From an uncultured Prevotella sp. (GTDB lineage: Bacteria; Bacteroidota; Bacteroidia; Bacteroidales; Bacteroidaceae), in the NCBI GenBank assembly GCA_947170265.1, contig CAMVSV010000012.1, positions 1 through 64,000 on the forward strand: a stretch of DNA of 64,000 nt, given 5' to 3'. Made by a program: the position numbers and the translations under genes. Positions 7,339 through 17,670 of the stretch are shown piece after piece; position 1 is the stretch's first letter; each line of letters starts with the position of its first letter. The notes beneath the pieces are model-generated. The model was not told the DNA's origin and did no database searches. It saw only the letters and a list, made by a program, of their open reading frames with translations.

Positions 7339-9066
7339 TTATTGCTTTTCTATTATTCCAATCTCCTTTACCAGTCGTTCAAAGTCGTCGCGATTGCCGG
7401 CAGCCTTGTTCTTGATGCGTGCACGGTAAGCATAGATGGAGTTTGGCGAGTAGCGAAGGAACTCAGCAATCTTCGAGCTCTCGTCGATGCCGAGGCGTAT
7501 GAGTGCAAAGATACGCAGGTCGGTGTTGAGTTGTTTCTTGTCCCTATCGATATTAATGCGCTCGCTGGGTTGCAAAAGAGCATTGAAATCGTCGATGAAG
7601 GTTGGGAAGAGGTGTAGGAACACTGTGTCGAAGTTCTGGAAGAGCTCCTTCAGCTCGTCGTCCTTGAGCTGTTCGGAGCTGGTCATCCTGAGCAGGTCGG
7701 CATGTTGTCCAGCCTTTAGCTTTCTGTTTACCTTGATGCGATAGTTGTTGAGTTTGTCAATATACTCAGAGCAGATGCTGAGGAACTTCCCGATATATTC
7801 ATCTTTCACTCGGTTGGAGTCGTTGAGCTGGCTCATGGCTGACGTGAGCTTGTCGTTGGTTTCAGAGAGCAGGAAGTTTTTCTGCGACAGCTCACTGTTG
7901 GCGTCCTTCAGTTGGTTATTGAGCTGTTCAAGCTCGCCATTGACGTTCTTGAGTTCGTGCTGAGCCACGGCGAGCTGTCGGCGCTTGCGTCCCACATATA
8001 TATATAGTGTCAGGAGGACTAACGAGAGCAGGCTTACGAGGGCCACCATGCCCCAAAGTGTACGGTTCTTTGCCTTGAGCTGCGACTTGTAGTTCTCGTT
8101 GATGGTGGTGAGCACGGGCGAAATCTGCCAGTTTCTTATGTGGGCATTGAAACGCGATGCACACTGCCATGAATATTCTATGTATCTGTAGGCACGCTCC
8201 TGGTCACCGTCCTCACTCAGCAGTTTGGCAAGCATCCACAGCGATGCCTGGTTCATGATGCTGCATTTCAGGTCGCTTATTGCCGAGATAGCCAACCAGC
8301 GCTTACGCATGTCGCGGTCGTGCTTGCCTTTATACACTTCCGACTTGCTGTATGCCATGAAAGCATAGTCGGAGGACTCCGGAGTGACCTTCCTCTCCCA
8401 TTCGTCGCAGTAGTGCAAGGCTTCGTCGAATTTCTGTTCACCCAACAGCATAGCCACCTTCCTTGAGAGCCACTCGGTGGATGTAGAGTCGATGATGGCA
8501 AGCAAGGTGTCGCGCTTGCTCTCGGAGACCTTCCAGTAACGGTTGCTCAGCTCAGGGTCACTGCTGTATACCGAGAGTTCTCCATAGAGCTGTCCCACCT
8601 CGTTGTAGTACATGCCTTTCTGTTCTTCTGTGAGCTGAGCAGGATTGATGTCTTGCAGATATTTCTTTGCGTCTTCGTAGCTTCCTGAGATGATATACTG
8701 GTGTGAGAGCATGAGCGTGCTCTCGATTATGAGATCCTTATTTCCGATGGAAAGGGCTATTTTGTGGCATTCACGTCCATATTTGAGTGTAGAGTCATTG
8801 ATGAGCTTGCTATATTCATTGAATAGTTGCTTGGCTTTGGCATAGCGTTGCAGTGGCTGAACACTATTTCTGAACTCCTTCTTTATCTGTTCTATCTTCT
8901 TGAGCTTATTGTTGGTATAGGTCTGTCCGTTGGCCACCACTTCGTCGAGCTGCTGATAGAGCTGTTCCAGCGAAACATCATTGTTTTGCTGGGCACTGAC
9001 GGTGGAAACTGCCACTACCGGCACCAGCATGACAAGCATTGCTACAAGATATTTATATAGATTCAT
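7339..9066 (-). CDS. TPR-containing membrane regulator with LuxR-like HTH (DUF6377 type)
   Basis: A 575-residue protein with an N-terminal signal sequence (about 1-25). A helical region of TPR type fills about 30-320 and is probably periplasmic. One membrane helix near 335-355 (MVALVSLLSLVLLTLYIYVG) is followed by a long coiled coil (about 365-425) and a C-terminal region with a helix-turn-helix resembling LuxR/response-regulator outputs (LGIDESSKIAEFLRYSPNSIYAYRARIKNK). Proteins of this layout often sit beside SusC/SusD genes in Bacteroidetes and are taken as local regulators. Here it is divergent from the leucine-rich/SusC operon and tandem with GH30, so it is the likely controller of both. 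The inducer is unknown. Confidence 0.75.
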   Translation of the reverse strand: MNLYKYLVAMLVMLVPVVAVSTVSAQQNNDVSLEQLYQQLDEVVANGQTYTNNKLKKIEQIKKEFRNSVQPLQRYAKAKQLFNEYSKLINDSTLKYGRECHKIALSIGNKDLIIESTLMLSHQYIISGSYEDAKKYLQDINPAQLTEEQKGMYYNEVGQLYGELSVYSSDPELSNRYWKVSESKRDTLLAIIDSTSTEWLSRKVAMLLGEQKFDEALHYCDEWERKVTPESSDYAFMAYSKSEVYKGKHDRDMRKRWLAISAISDLKCSIMNQASLWMLAKLLSEDGDQERAYRYIEYSWQCASRFNAHIRNWQISPVLTTINENYKSQLKAKNRTLWGMVALVSLLSLVLLTLYIYVGRKRRQLAVAQHELKNVNGELEQLNNQLKDANSELSQKNFLLSETNDKLTSAMSQLNDSNRVKDEYIGKFLSICSEYIDKLNNYRIKVNRKLKAGQHADLLRMTSSEQLKDDELKELFQNFDTVFLHLFPTFIDDFNALLQPSERINIDRDKKQLNTDLRIFALIRLGIDESSKIAEFLRYSPNSIYAYRARIKNKAAGNRDDFERLVKEIGIIEKQ

Positions 9067-9614
9067 TGCCTTTGGTTTTAGTTGAAAGGTATAGAAAGTT
9101 AAAGTTTAGCATCAATTATTACGCAAAAGTACAATTATTTTTTCTTTTTGCATTCTTTTTCTTTGATTTTTTGTTGTAATCGTGACAGAAAGCAAGGCAA
9201 GAGGATGATGTTTGCGTAGTGATGAAAGTGTAACGCTTTTGCGTTGTTTAAAGCAGGCATTTTTATTGGAAGTGCCATTTATAAGGCTAATAGAACGCAT
9301 TGACAAATCCATATTAAAATCGGGGAAAGCCGAACCGTAACAAATTGAAAGTCAGACTATACATATTCCACGCAACCATTTACAATCAATATCACCACCT
9401 TTATTCCACGCGGTTAAAAGGGAATAGACAGTATCTTTGCATTAGAAAATCAGTTTAGTTATTTTTTGAGGTTAATAGGATTACGTTAGAGATTATACCA
9501 TTTAGTGGTATTTTAGGGATTGGTTCTTAAAGGTAAAAGATTGTTGAAGGATTAACACTGGAAAAGAAAATAGTTGACACATTATTCATATATATAACAT
9601 ACAAGACATTTAAA
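9067..9614. promoter_or_regulatory. divergent intergenic region between regulator and LRR/SusC operon
   Basis: This 548-bp region has no gene. On the minus strand TACTTTTG at 9124-9131 is a -7 box for the regulator. On the plus strand TATCTTTG at 9432-9439 is a -7 box for the operon beginning at 9615, leaving a 5' untranslated region of about 165 bases. A TTG at the standard distance is not obvious for either, consistent with activator-dependent expression. I see no further conserved structure. Confidence 0.55.
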
Positions 9615-12600
9615 ATGAAGAAACTTAGACTACAGATGATTATTGGTGCACTCATTCTCCTTGTAACTGGGATGAGAGCAGCATCAAACATTACCTTATC
9701 CACAGGTGACACGGTATATGACTTAATACAAAACAAGTCGTACCTAATCAGTGGCATTGACGTCAATGCCAGCAATATAGACAAGGACTTTTTCTTCTAC
9801 GACCTCGACGGCAGCGGCTCGGTGAGGTTTCTTGCAGTAGACGGAAAATACAAACTCACTACCACCAAAAAGGGTTTGCTCAGCGTCATACCCATGAACG
9901 ACGACGGCAGCTCGGCAGCCGAGCTCAACGACGACGGCAGCGGCTCTGTAAATATTCTCGGTGCATTGCGTAGCATTGACAAGGGTGGCTATGCCAGCAG
10001 TGGTGATGACTGGGACGTGAACAACACCATATATATGGCACAAGTGGCTCCGGAAGTGTATCGCATAGCACTCACCGTGGGCACCGACCTCAATCCCGAC
10101 TTTGTGAACTTCAAGTTCTTCGGAAAGCCTAAGACATGGAACAAGGCATTCACAACAAGCGGAAACTATCCCATCACATGCAACAGCAGCGTGTTCAATA
10201 TCGTAGGCAGCGGCAACGACAATGGCAACATACGTCTAAGCAGCGGACAGACTCTTACCGTGGGCGACACCTATGTGTTCACCCTCGACCTTTCGTCATG
10301 GACAAAAGGTGAAGCCGCAACCCTCGACATACAGAAAGAGTGGGTGCTCACCAGCGCCGAGCTTGACGCCCTTACCGATGCCAGCACCATTGAAAGTCCC
10401 TTCATCAAGGTTACGGGAGCCATCACCAGCACCGGAATGAACCGTCTTACAAATCTGCGCAACAAAATCCAGACCTTAGACCTCAGCGAGGCTACCCTTC
10501 CCAACGACAAGGTGAATGACTATATGTTTGCCGAAGGAAACAGCATAAAGGACAATACCGACCTTGAAAATGCAGGCATATACCTGCGCGGAGTAGACAA
10601 CAGCTGGGGTACGAGCTGGCAGTTTTCCAAGCTTTCAGACAACGGAACAACAAAAAAATATGTTATCTACAACAAAGCCATCACTGGAAAGTTCAAAATC
10701 ACCATCGGTTCAGGATGGGACAACCAGTATGGCAACACCGGCGATGCCACTATTGGCTTAGGCACAGACTATACGATTACCTCCAAAGGTGGTGACATAT
10801 ATTGCGAAAACAGCAAGATGTTCTTCTGCACAAGTATATTGCTTACCGAAGAAAACGGCACCTACACCCTGAAGCTTGAAGGAAAAGAGATTACTAAATC
10901 AGGCATTTACCTCAGCGGTAGCATGAACGAATGGAAAATACAGGATGCATGGCAGTTCTATGACGAAGGCGACGGCGTGTATGCCATCTACGACAAAGAC
11001 CTCAGCGGAACATTCAAGGTGACTGATGCCAGCTGGACCAGTGGCAAGGTATACGGCAAGAACTCCGTGAATGCCACCATAGATGCTAACACAGACTATG
11101 TCATGGAGCTGTCTACGGGCAACGGCAACAATGTGAGCTGTGGAGAAAACACCTATAACTGCAAGAAGATACAACTCACCATAACCAAGGACGGAGAAGA
11201 CAACGACGTATACACCCTCAAGCTCATGGCATCGGTGCCTATAGCAAACGAAAACATCACCAAGGTACTGCTGCCTGCTACAGTGACCACCATTGGCAAG
11301 TGGGCGTTCTCAGCCTGCCACGATCTCAGAGTGGTTAACATACCCTCCGGTGTGACAACCATCAGCGACGGAGCATTCTCATATCTGAAGAACATTCACC
11401 ACCTCTCCGTTGACAGCAAGGCTTCAGGCAACAGCGACAAACTGAACATCGGTGAATATGCTTTCCAACTATACAAGGAGAAAACAGCCATGCCCTACGA
11501 TGAAAACGACGGTTTGCGCAGTTTCTATTTCGGCGACAACATCGACGTGAACGACATTGGCTACAACAGTTTCTTCCAGCACAACCAGATGGAAACCATG
11601 ACTCTCGGAACCAATACCATTGTTGAAAACCTGAGTCCCAAAGTGTTCATCAACTGTTTCAAGCTCAACAACGAGTCTGCAAATGCACTGATTGCCCATG
11701 TGCCGGCACTCTACAACGCCACCTTCTACAGCTGTCGCGCACTTACCGAGATACATCTGCCAGCATCAATCACACTGCTCGAGAACGCAGCCTTCGGCGA
11801 TTGCACCGGCATCACCGACATATACCTGGAAAGCAACACCTCGCCCGTGGCAAAAGACTATACTTCCACAAAAGGCAACATGGAACGCATATTCTCAGCC
11901 CAGCGCGACAACGGCTATGGCCCCACACCACTCATGCCATTGAACAAGGTGCTCATCCACTTCCCCGAGAGCCAAGAGTTTGACATTGCTACCAGCAACT
12001 ATCGCACGAGCTACGAAGACAACAACGACTACGGAGAGTTCCTCCGTCTGTTGGAAAAGACCATGGACGAGAATGCCGTATACGACTGCGTGCAGCAAGA
12101 ACATGCCACTGTGAAGCTCACCCGCACCTTCAGCGAAGGCAACTGGAACACCATAGTGCTGCCCTTCGCCATGAGCGCCGACCAGCTCAAGGAAACTTTC
12201 GGCAACGAAGTGGTCGTGGCAGAGTTCACCGGTGTGAGAACAGGCGACGACAACAACGTACTGTTGTTCACCACCGTAGCCTCCACCCTCGCCAACCATC
12301 CCTACATCATCATGCCTTCTACCTATCAGAGCAACAACGTGTATACAGCCAACGACGTAGACATCAACAAAGGCGACATCACAGGCGTGACACCCGAAGG
12401 CAGTGAGTTCACTTTCACAGGAAATTATGAAACAATAAACAATATTGCAGAGGGTAATGACGTTCTATACATAAAAGGCGGCAAGTTCTATTTCCGTGAG
12501 AACGGAAAAGGCTCAACCAAGTGCAAGGGCTTCCGCGCCTATTTTGTGAAAAACACAGCAGAAGCAGGAGCGCGTCTTTTCAGCTCAGGCGAGAGTTTCG

Positions 12601-12827
12601 AGATTAAGACCATAGAGCGTCAGGAAGAAATCACAGAGGAAACTACAGAAGAACCTACCCAGACAGAAGAACCCGAGATTGTGGATGCCATTGGCAGCAT
12701 CAGCGGCAAGCATACGGCAGCGGCTGTCTACGACTTGCAAGGACGCAAGGTTGTCATCACCGAAGGCAGCACAAGCCTTCCCAAGGGCATTTACATCGTA
12801 GGAGGAAGAAAGATTGCAGTTAAATAA
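9615..12827 (+). CDS. large secreted modular protein: glycan-binding modules, BspA-like LRR, C-terminal sorting tail
   Basis: A 1070-residue secreted protein starting with a signal peptide (about 1-23). About residues 30-220 form a module related to those in the GH30 at 4247 and the binding protein at 19212 (VNFKFFGKP). Two beta-sandwich-like repeats follow (IYLRGVDNSWG near 321, IYLSGSMNEWK near 430) that recall starch-binding modules. BspA-type leucine-rich repeats occupy about 548-740. A module with WNTIVLPF and CKGFRAYF fills about 843-980, then an acidic Glu/Thr linker and a tail containing YDLQGRK and PKGIYIVGGRK. No catalytic motif is visible, so it probably binds glycan or mediates adhesion at the surface. 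It is the first gene of the operon carrying SusC/SusD. Confidence 0.8.
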   Translation: MKKLRLQMIIGALILLVTGMRAASNITLSTGDTVYDLIQNKSYLISGIDVNASNIDKDFFFYDLDGSGSVRFLAVDGKYKLTTTKKGLLSVIPMNDDGSSAAELNDDGSGSVNILGALRSIDKGGYASSGDDWDVNNTIYMAQVAPEVYRIALTVGTDLNPDFVNFKFFGKPKTWNKAFTTSGNYPITCNSSVFNIVGSGNDNGNIRLSSGQTLTVGDTYVFTLDLSSWTKGEAATLDIQKEWVLTSAELDALTDASTIESPFIKVTGAITSTGMNRLTNLRNKIQTLDLSEATLPNDKVNDYMFAEGNSIKDNTDLENAGIYLRGVDNSWGTSWQFSKLSDNGTTKKYVIYNKAITGKFKITIGSGWDNQYGNTGDATIGLGTDYTITSKGGDIYCENSKMFFCTSILLTEENGTYTLKLEGKEITKSGIYLSGSMNEWKIQDAWQFYDEGDGVYAIYDKDLSGTFKVTDASWTSGKVYGKNSVNATIDANTDYVMELSTGNGNNVSCGENTYNCKKIQLTITKDGEDNDVYTLKLMASVPIANENITKVLLPATVTTIGKWAFSACHDLRVVNIPSGVTTISDGAFSYLKNIHHLSVDSKASGNSDKLNIGEYAFQLYKEKTAMPYDENDGLRSFYFGDNIDVNDIGYNSFFQHNQMETMTLGTNTIVENLSPKVFINCFKLNNESANALIAHVPALYNATFYSCRALTEIHLPASITLLENAAFGDCTGITDIYLESNTSPVAKDYTSTKGNMERIFSAQRDNGYGPTPLMPLNKVLIHFPESQEFDIATSNYRTSYEDNNDYGEFLRLLEKTMDENAVYDCVQQEHATVKLTRTFSEGNWNTIVLPFAMSADQLKETFGNEVVVAEFTGVRTGDDNNVLLFTTVASTLANHPYIIMPSTYQSNNVYTANDVDINKGDITGVTPEGSEFTFTGNYETINNIAEGNDVLYIKGGKFYFRENGKGSTKCKGFRAYFVKNTAEAGARLFSSGESFEIKTIERQEEITEETTEEPTQTEEPEIVDAIGSISGKHTAAAVYDLQGRKVVITEGSTSLPKGIYIVGGRKIAVK

Positions 12828-12848
12828 ACAAAACGAAGGATAACCAAG

Positions 12849-13061
12849 ATGAATAAGAAAACATACGCCACCCCATTTACCGATATAATAACACTTACAG
12901 ATATATGCCAGTCCTACACCGGCTCAGTGTTCAAGGGAGAAGGCAACCCAACAGGAAATGAAGAAGGCGAACAGATTGGAGGCATAGGCTGGGGCGGTTC
13001 AAACGACGACGACGACGAAGCCGATGCCCGTGAGATGCACCTCAGTCTCTGGGACGACTGA
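12849..13061 (+). CDS. small acidic protein with LWDD tail, upstream of susC
   Basis: A 70-residue protein beginning MNKKTYATPFTDIITL, which gives the KxYxxPxxD motif near residues 4-11, and ending HLSLWDD. The middle is rich in Gly, Asn and Asp. It lies 21 bp after the modular protein and 68 bp before susC on the same strand, so it is surely co-transcribed. It shares its plan with small genes at 4027 and 29516. No signal peptide or known domain is visible and the function is unknown. A peptide precursor, a secretion accessory or a chaperone-like partner of the neighbouring secreted protein are all possible. Confidence 0.7.
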   Translation: MNKKTYATPFTDIITLTDICQSYTGSVFKGEGNPTGNEEGEQIGGIGWGGSNDDDDEADAREMHLSLWDD

Positions 13062-13129
13062 CAGAGCGACGCTCATCTGAGATAAAAAACAATACATTAT
13101 GTAATTATTAATAATTAAAACCTGAATTT

Positions 13130-16108
13130 ATGAACAAAACGAAGAAATGCCTGCCATGCCGACGACTGAAGCTCGTCGCGCTGGCATTGCTGCTCAGCGT
13201 CACTGCCTTCGCACAGAAGGTTACGGTGGGCGGCGAGGTGGTCGATGACCAGGGTGATCCCATCATCGGCGCAACGGTAATTGAAGTAGGTAGCACCAAC
13301 GGTGCAGCTACCGACCTCGACGGTAAATTCTCTCTTGAAGTGGAGAAGGGTGCACGCCTGCGTTTCTCCTATGTGGGATTCAACAACGCAGAGCTCAAAG
13401 CCGCTCCCAACATGAGAGTTGTGCTTCACGAAGATGCCAACCAGCTGAACGACGTGGTGGTGATTGGCTACGGTTCGATGAAGCGTAAGGACGTGACCAC
13501 GGCTGTGTCGAGCGTATCGACCAAAGACCTTGAGAGCCGACCCATAATCAGCGCAGCGCAAGGTATGCAAGGCAAGGCTGCCGGTCTGCAAATCATGCAG
13601 GCTAACGGACAGCCTGGTTCATCGCCTACGGTTCGCGTGCGTGGTGCAACATCGTTCAATGGTTCGAACAATCCTCTGTATGTTGTTGACGGAGTGCCCT
13701 TCGAGGACATTGACTTCCTTGCCGCCGACGACATTGACGACATTCAGATACTGAAGGATGCCTCCTCGGCAGCCATCTACGGTAGCCGCGCCGCAAACGG
13801 TGTGATTATCATCACCACCAAGCAGGGAAAAACCGGAGTGGCAAAGGTCAGCTTCAACGCCCACTATTCGTTCAGCAAGGTGAACAACACTCCCGACGTG
13901 CTCAACGCGTGGGAATACAAGGAGCTGCAAGACGAGATTGGACTCGTGAAACTGCCCGAAGGACTCACCGACCAGACCGACTGGATGAAGGAAACCTTCC
14001 GCACCGGTGCCGTGCAGAACTATCAGCTGCAGGTTACCAATGGTACCGACAAGCTGCGCTATCACATCTCCGGAGGCTACAGCGGTGAGAAAGGTGTGCT
14101 GGAACAGACCGACTTCAGACGCTACAACTTCCGTACCGCAATAGAAAACGACCTGAAATCATGGCTCAGACTCAACGCATCGGTAACATACTCCGACTAC
14201 ACCTATCGCGGAAGCATAATCTCAGGAACGGGAGCAAACCGTGGCGGCGTGCTGCTGTCAGTAATCAACACTCCGACCTACGCACCGATATGGGATCCCG
14301 AAAACCCCGGACAGTACTACACCAACTTCTACGGTGTGAACGTGACCAGCCCATTGGAGAACCTCGCACGCACCAAGTATAACAAGTCGAACTACAACAA
14401 ACTCATAGGAACGGGAAAGGCTACCATCACCTTCATGCCGGGACTGACACTGTCATCAAGCATATCAGTGGAGCGCACAAATGGCAAATCGACAAACTTC
14501 CTCGACCCATACGAGACAACCGACGGACGAAACAACTACGGTACAGGATATGACGGCCGTAGTGAGCGTACAACCTTCACTTTCGACAACGTGCTGAACT
14601 ACAAAGCCAACTTCGGACTTCACGGCATCGATGCAATGATAGGTTCGTCAGGCACACTTGACCGCAACTCAAGCAACTGGATCAATGGTTCAAACTATGC
14701 TGATGCCGACATTCAGACCCTCAATGCTGCCAACAAGATTTCCTGGACTGGAACAGGCTCGTCAGCTGATCACTGGGCAATGCAGTCATACTTCACACGT
14801 CTGCACTACAATTTCAACGACAAGTACCTTTTCACCGCCAATGTGCGTGCCGACGGTACGTCGAAGCTTGCCCCCGGACACAAGTGGGGATGGTTCCCAT
14901 CGTTCTCTGCTGCATGGAGGGTAAGCAATGAGAACTTCCTCAAAAACGTGAAATGGATAAACGACATGAAGCTGCGCGTGGGCTGGGGACAAACCGGTAA
15001 CCAGAGCGGTCTTGGCAACCACAGCAACCTCGCAGGTTACAGCATAAACCGCATACAGTGGTTCGGTGAAGGATATGATGCCAATGCTTTACCAACAAGA
15101 ATCCAAAGTACATTGTCAAGCCCTGAGCTCACATGGGAGACAACAACACAAACCGACATAGGTCTGGATTTGACACTGCTTCGCAACCGACTCACCATCT
15201 ATGCCGACTGGTATTACAAGAAAACCACAGACATGCTTTTATGGATAACACTGCCAACTGGTTCGGCACCAGCCAGCACTCTGCCATTCAACGGTGGTGA
15301 AATCGTGAATAAAGGTTTCGAGTTTACCGTGAATTCAAAGAACATCATCAGCAAAGACTTCCAGTGGAGCACCGATTTCAACATCTCATTCAACCGCAAC
15401 AAGCTCAAGATGCTGAAGCTCAACCAGGTTTACTACGCAGCCCGTACAACCGATTATGTAGGAGAATCTGTGGTACGCAACACTCCGGGTATGCCTCTTG
15501 GCTCGTTCTATGGATACATAAGCGACGGTGTTAACCCCGAAACAGGAGAGTTGATGTATCGCGACGTCAACGGCGACGGTGTGATTTCTGTTTCCGACCG
15601 CACATACATTGGCGATCCGAACCCCGACTTTACCTTCGGACTTACCAACACCTTCTCTTACAAAGGGCTCAACCTGAGCATACTGCTGCAAGGTTCTGTT
15701 GGCAACGATGTGTATAATGTGGGACGAATGGAGTCGGAAGGAATGTATGACGGAAAGAACCAGTCAACCCGCGTGCTGGAACGCTGGCGCGTACCCGGTC
15801 AAATCACCGACGTGCCGAAGGCTGGTTATGAAATGCACAACTCTACCTACTTCCTTGAGGATGGTTCATATCTCCGCGTGAAAGACATCTCTCTGGCTTA
15901 CGATGTTCCCCGCAACATTCTCAACAAGCTGCACCTCACCAAGCTTCAGCCTTACATCTCTGCCACCAACCTGCTCACCTTCACCAAGTACAAAGGCATA
16001 GATCCCGAGGTTAACCAGAATGGCAACAGTGGTGCCGTTCAGGGAATAGACTGGGGAACCTACCCACTGTGCAAGTCAGTATCGTTGGGTCTGAAGGTTG
16101 AATTCTAA
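13130..16108 (+). CDS. SusC-type TonB-dependent outer-membrane transporter (GH30 locus)
   Basis: A 992-residue outer-membrane importer of oligosaccharides driven by TonB. A signal peptide ends near AFAQ (about residue 29). A carboxypeptidase-regulatory-like domain follows (about 32-105, with GDPIIGATVIEVG). The plug domain (about 110-230) carries IYGSRAANGVIIITTKQGK, the SusC signature, and the beta barrel runs to the C-terminal aromatic KVEF. It is followed by its SusD partner after 49 bp, a GH30 and a binding protein. The substrate is probably a beta-1,6-linked glucan by analogy to the similar Bacteroides locus. Confidence 0.93.
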   Translation: MNKTKKCLPCRRLKLVALALLLSVTAFAQKVTVGGEVVDDQGDPIIGATVIEVGSTNGAATDLDGKFSLEVEKGARLRFSYVGFNNAELKAAPNMRVVLHEDANQLNDVVVIGYGSMKRKDVTTAVSSVSTKDLESRPIISAAQGMQGKAAGLQIMQANGQPGSSPTVRVRGATSFNGSNNPLYVVDGVPFEDIDFLAADDIDDIQILKDASSAAIYGSRAANGVIIITTKQGKTGVAKVSFNAHYSFSKVNNTPDVLNAWEYKELQDEIGLVKLPEGLTDQTDWMKETFRTGAVQNYQLQVTNGTDKLRYHISGGYSGEKGVLEQTDFRRYNFRTAIENDLKSWLRLNASVTYSDYTYRGSIISGTGANRGGVLLSVINTPTYAPIWDPENPGQYYTNFYGVNVTSPLENLARTKYNKSNYNKLIGTGKATITFMPGLTLSSSISVERTNGKSTNFLDPYETTDGRNNYGTGYDGRSERTTFTFDNVLNYKANFGLHGIDAMIGSSGTLDRNSSNWINGSNYADADIQTLNAANKISWTGTGSSADHWAMQSYFTRLHYNFNDKYLFTANVRADGTSKLAPGHKWGWFPSFSAAWRVSNENFLKNVKWINDMKLRVGWGQTGNQSGLGNHSNLAGYSINRIQWFGEGYDANALPTRIQSTLSSPELTWETTTQTDIGLDLTLLRNRLTIYADWYYKKTTDMLLWITLPTGSAPASTLPFNGGEIVNKGFEFTVNSKNIISKDFQWSTDFNISFNRNKLKMLKLNQVYYAARTTDYVGESVVRNTPGMPLGSFYGYISDGVNPETGELMYRDVNGDGVISVSDRTYIGDPNPDFTFGLTNTFSYKGLNLSILLQGSVGNDVYNVGRMESEGMYDGKNQSTRVLERWRVPGQITDVPKAGYEMHNSTYFLEDGSYLRVKDISLAYDVPRNILNKLHLTKLQPYISATNLLTFTKYKGIDPEVNQNGNSGAVQGIDWGTYPLCKSVSLGLKVEF

Positions 16109-16157
16109 CAGATAGTTGACAATTGATTATTGATAATTTGATAAATCATCAGCAATT

Positions 16158-17657
16158 ATGAAAGCATTAAAATATATCTATATAACCATGACGGCAGCCT
16201 TGCTTGCAGGTTGTTCACTCGAACAGGACCCGATATCCGATCCTTCAGAGCTTACTCAGGGTGCTGCCACCGAAGAAGTGACGGCAGTGCTCAGAGACAA
16301 GCAGGCAGCAATAGACCAGCGCACCAATCTGTATGAAGCTCTTAGGAACAGACAGGAACACTGGTCACTCGACATGCTTCTCATCGCCGACGCCCACTCC
16401 GACAATGCATACGCCGGAACGACAGGTGCCGAGGTGGTGCCCTATGAGACCAACTCTATAGACGGAAGCAACTCCGTACTGGAGCGCGACTGGGATCGCT
16501 ATCTTGAAGACATTGCAAAGGCAAACGTCCTGATAAACGGTCTTGACGAGCTGCGCAAACAGAACAAGGTGAATGAGACCGAATACCGCGAGTGGCAGGC
16601 TGAAGGCACACTGTTCCGCGCAATGATAATGTTTGACATGGCTCGCATCTGGGGTTCGTTCCCTGTGATTACCGATGTAGCAAAGACAATCACCTCGGAG
16701 AACATTGAAGAGGTTTATCCGACCTACTTCCCACCGAAGAAGACCACACAGGAATGCTATGAGCAGATTATAAGCGACCTGGAATATGCAGAGAAGTATG
16801 CTCCGGACTTCAACAATACCGACCGCACCGTGCTCACCAAGACCGTGGCACAGGCAATGCTGGCTAAGGTGTATGCGGAGAAGCCCGTGCAGGACTACAA
16901 GAAAGTGATAGAGTATGCCAATAAGGTTATCAACACTTCCGGTCTGGAGCTTGAACCCGACTATGCAACACTGTGGGGCTACAACGAAGAGACAAAAGAC
17001 TGCGTGAAGCGCAACACCAGCGAGGGCATCCTTGAGGTTCACTACACCACCGGTGCCGGCAACTGGGAGACATGGATGTACGGTCGCCAGCTCGACGACT
17101 GGGACTTCTACTTCACATGGGCAAAATGGATAACCCCCTCGCGCGACCTCATCAACGACTTCCAGAAAGAAGGCGACGATGTTCGCTTCAACGAGAGCGT
17201 GGTTTACTATGAGTGCACATGGTCGAACTACTACCCTGCCTCACACTATCCATTCATGTATAAGTGCCGCTCGTCATACAACAACCGCTACAAGCTGCGT
17301 CTGGCTGACATCATGCTGCTGCAAGCCGAAGCCTATGCCCATGAGGGCAACAGCAGCGAGGCTGCCGCACTGGTCAACAAGATACGCGAGCGTGTGGGCC
17401 TGAAGGCAGTGAGTGCCTCCGGCGACATGGTTGAGACCGTGCTCCACGAGCGTCGTCTGGAACTCGCCTTCGAGGGTCAGCGCTGGTTTGACCTCTGCCG
17501 CAACGGAAAGGTAGAGAAATACATGAACGCCGTATATGCTAAGGACGAAGGTCGTCTGCCACAGAAGCGACAGTTCGACGAGAACTCCTATCTGCTTCCC
17601 GTTCCTCAGAAAGCTCTCGACGAGAATGTTAACCTTGAACAAAACCCCGGATATTAA
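16158..17657 (+). CDS. SusD-type surface glycan-binding lipoprotein (GH30 locus)
   Basis: A 499-residue SusD/RagB lipoprotein that caps the SusC barrel and delivers oligosaccharides. The lipobox is LLAGC with Cys19. The family's C-terminal features are present: ADIMLLQAEAYAHEG in the helical part and FEGQRWFDLCRNGK, followed by YLLPVPQKALDENVNLEQNPGY. It lies 49 bp after susC and 13 bp before the GH30 lipoprotein, all on one strand. It should sit at the outer face of the outer membrane. Confidence 0.93.
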   Translation: MKALKYIYITMTAALLAGCSLEQDPISDPSELTQGAATEEVTAVLRDKQAAIDQRTNLYEALRNRQEHWSLDMLLIADAHSDNAYAGTTGAEVVPYETNSIDGSNSVLERDWDRYLEDIAKANVLINGLDELRKQNKVNETEYREWQAEGTLFRAMIMFDMARIWGSFPVITDVAKTITSENIEEVYPTYFPPKKTTQECYEQIISDLEYAEKYAPDFNNTDRTVLTKTVAQAMLAKVYAEKPVQDYKKVIEYANKVINTSGLELEPDYATLWGYNEETKDCVKRNTSEGILEVHYTTGAGNWETWMYGRQLDDWDFYFTWAKWITPSRDLINDFQKEGDDVRFNESVVYYECTWSNYYPASHYPFMYKCRSSYNNRYKLRLADIMLLQAEAYAHEGNSSEAAALVNKIRERVGLKAVSASGDMVETVLHERRLELAFEGQRWFDLCRNGKVEKYMNAVYAKDEGRLPQKRQFDENSYLLPVPQKALDENVNLEQNPGY

Positions 17658-17670
17658 ATACAAGTAAACA

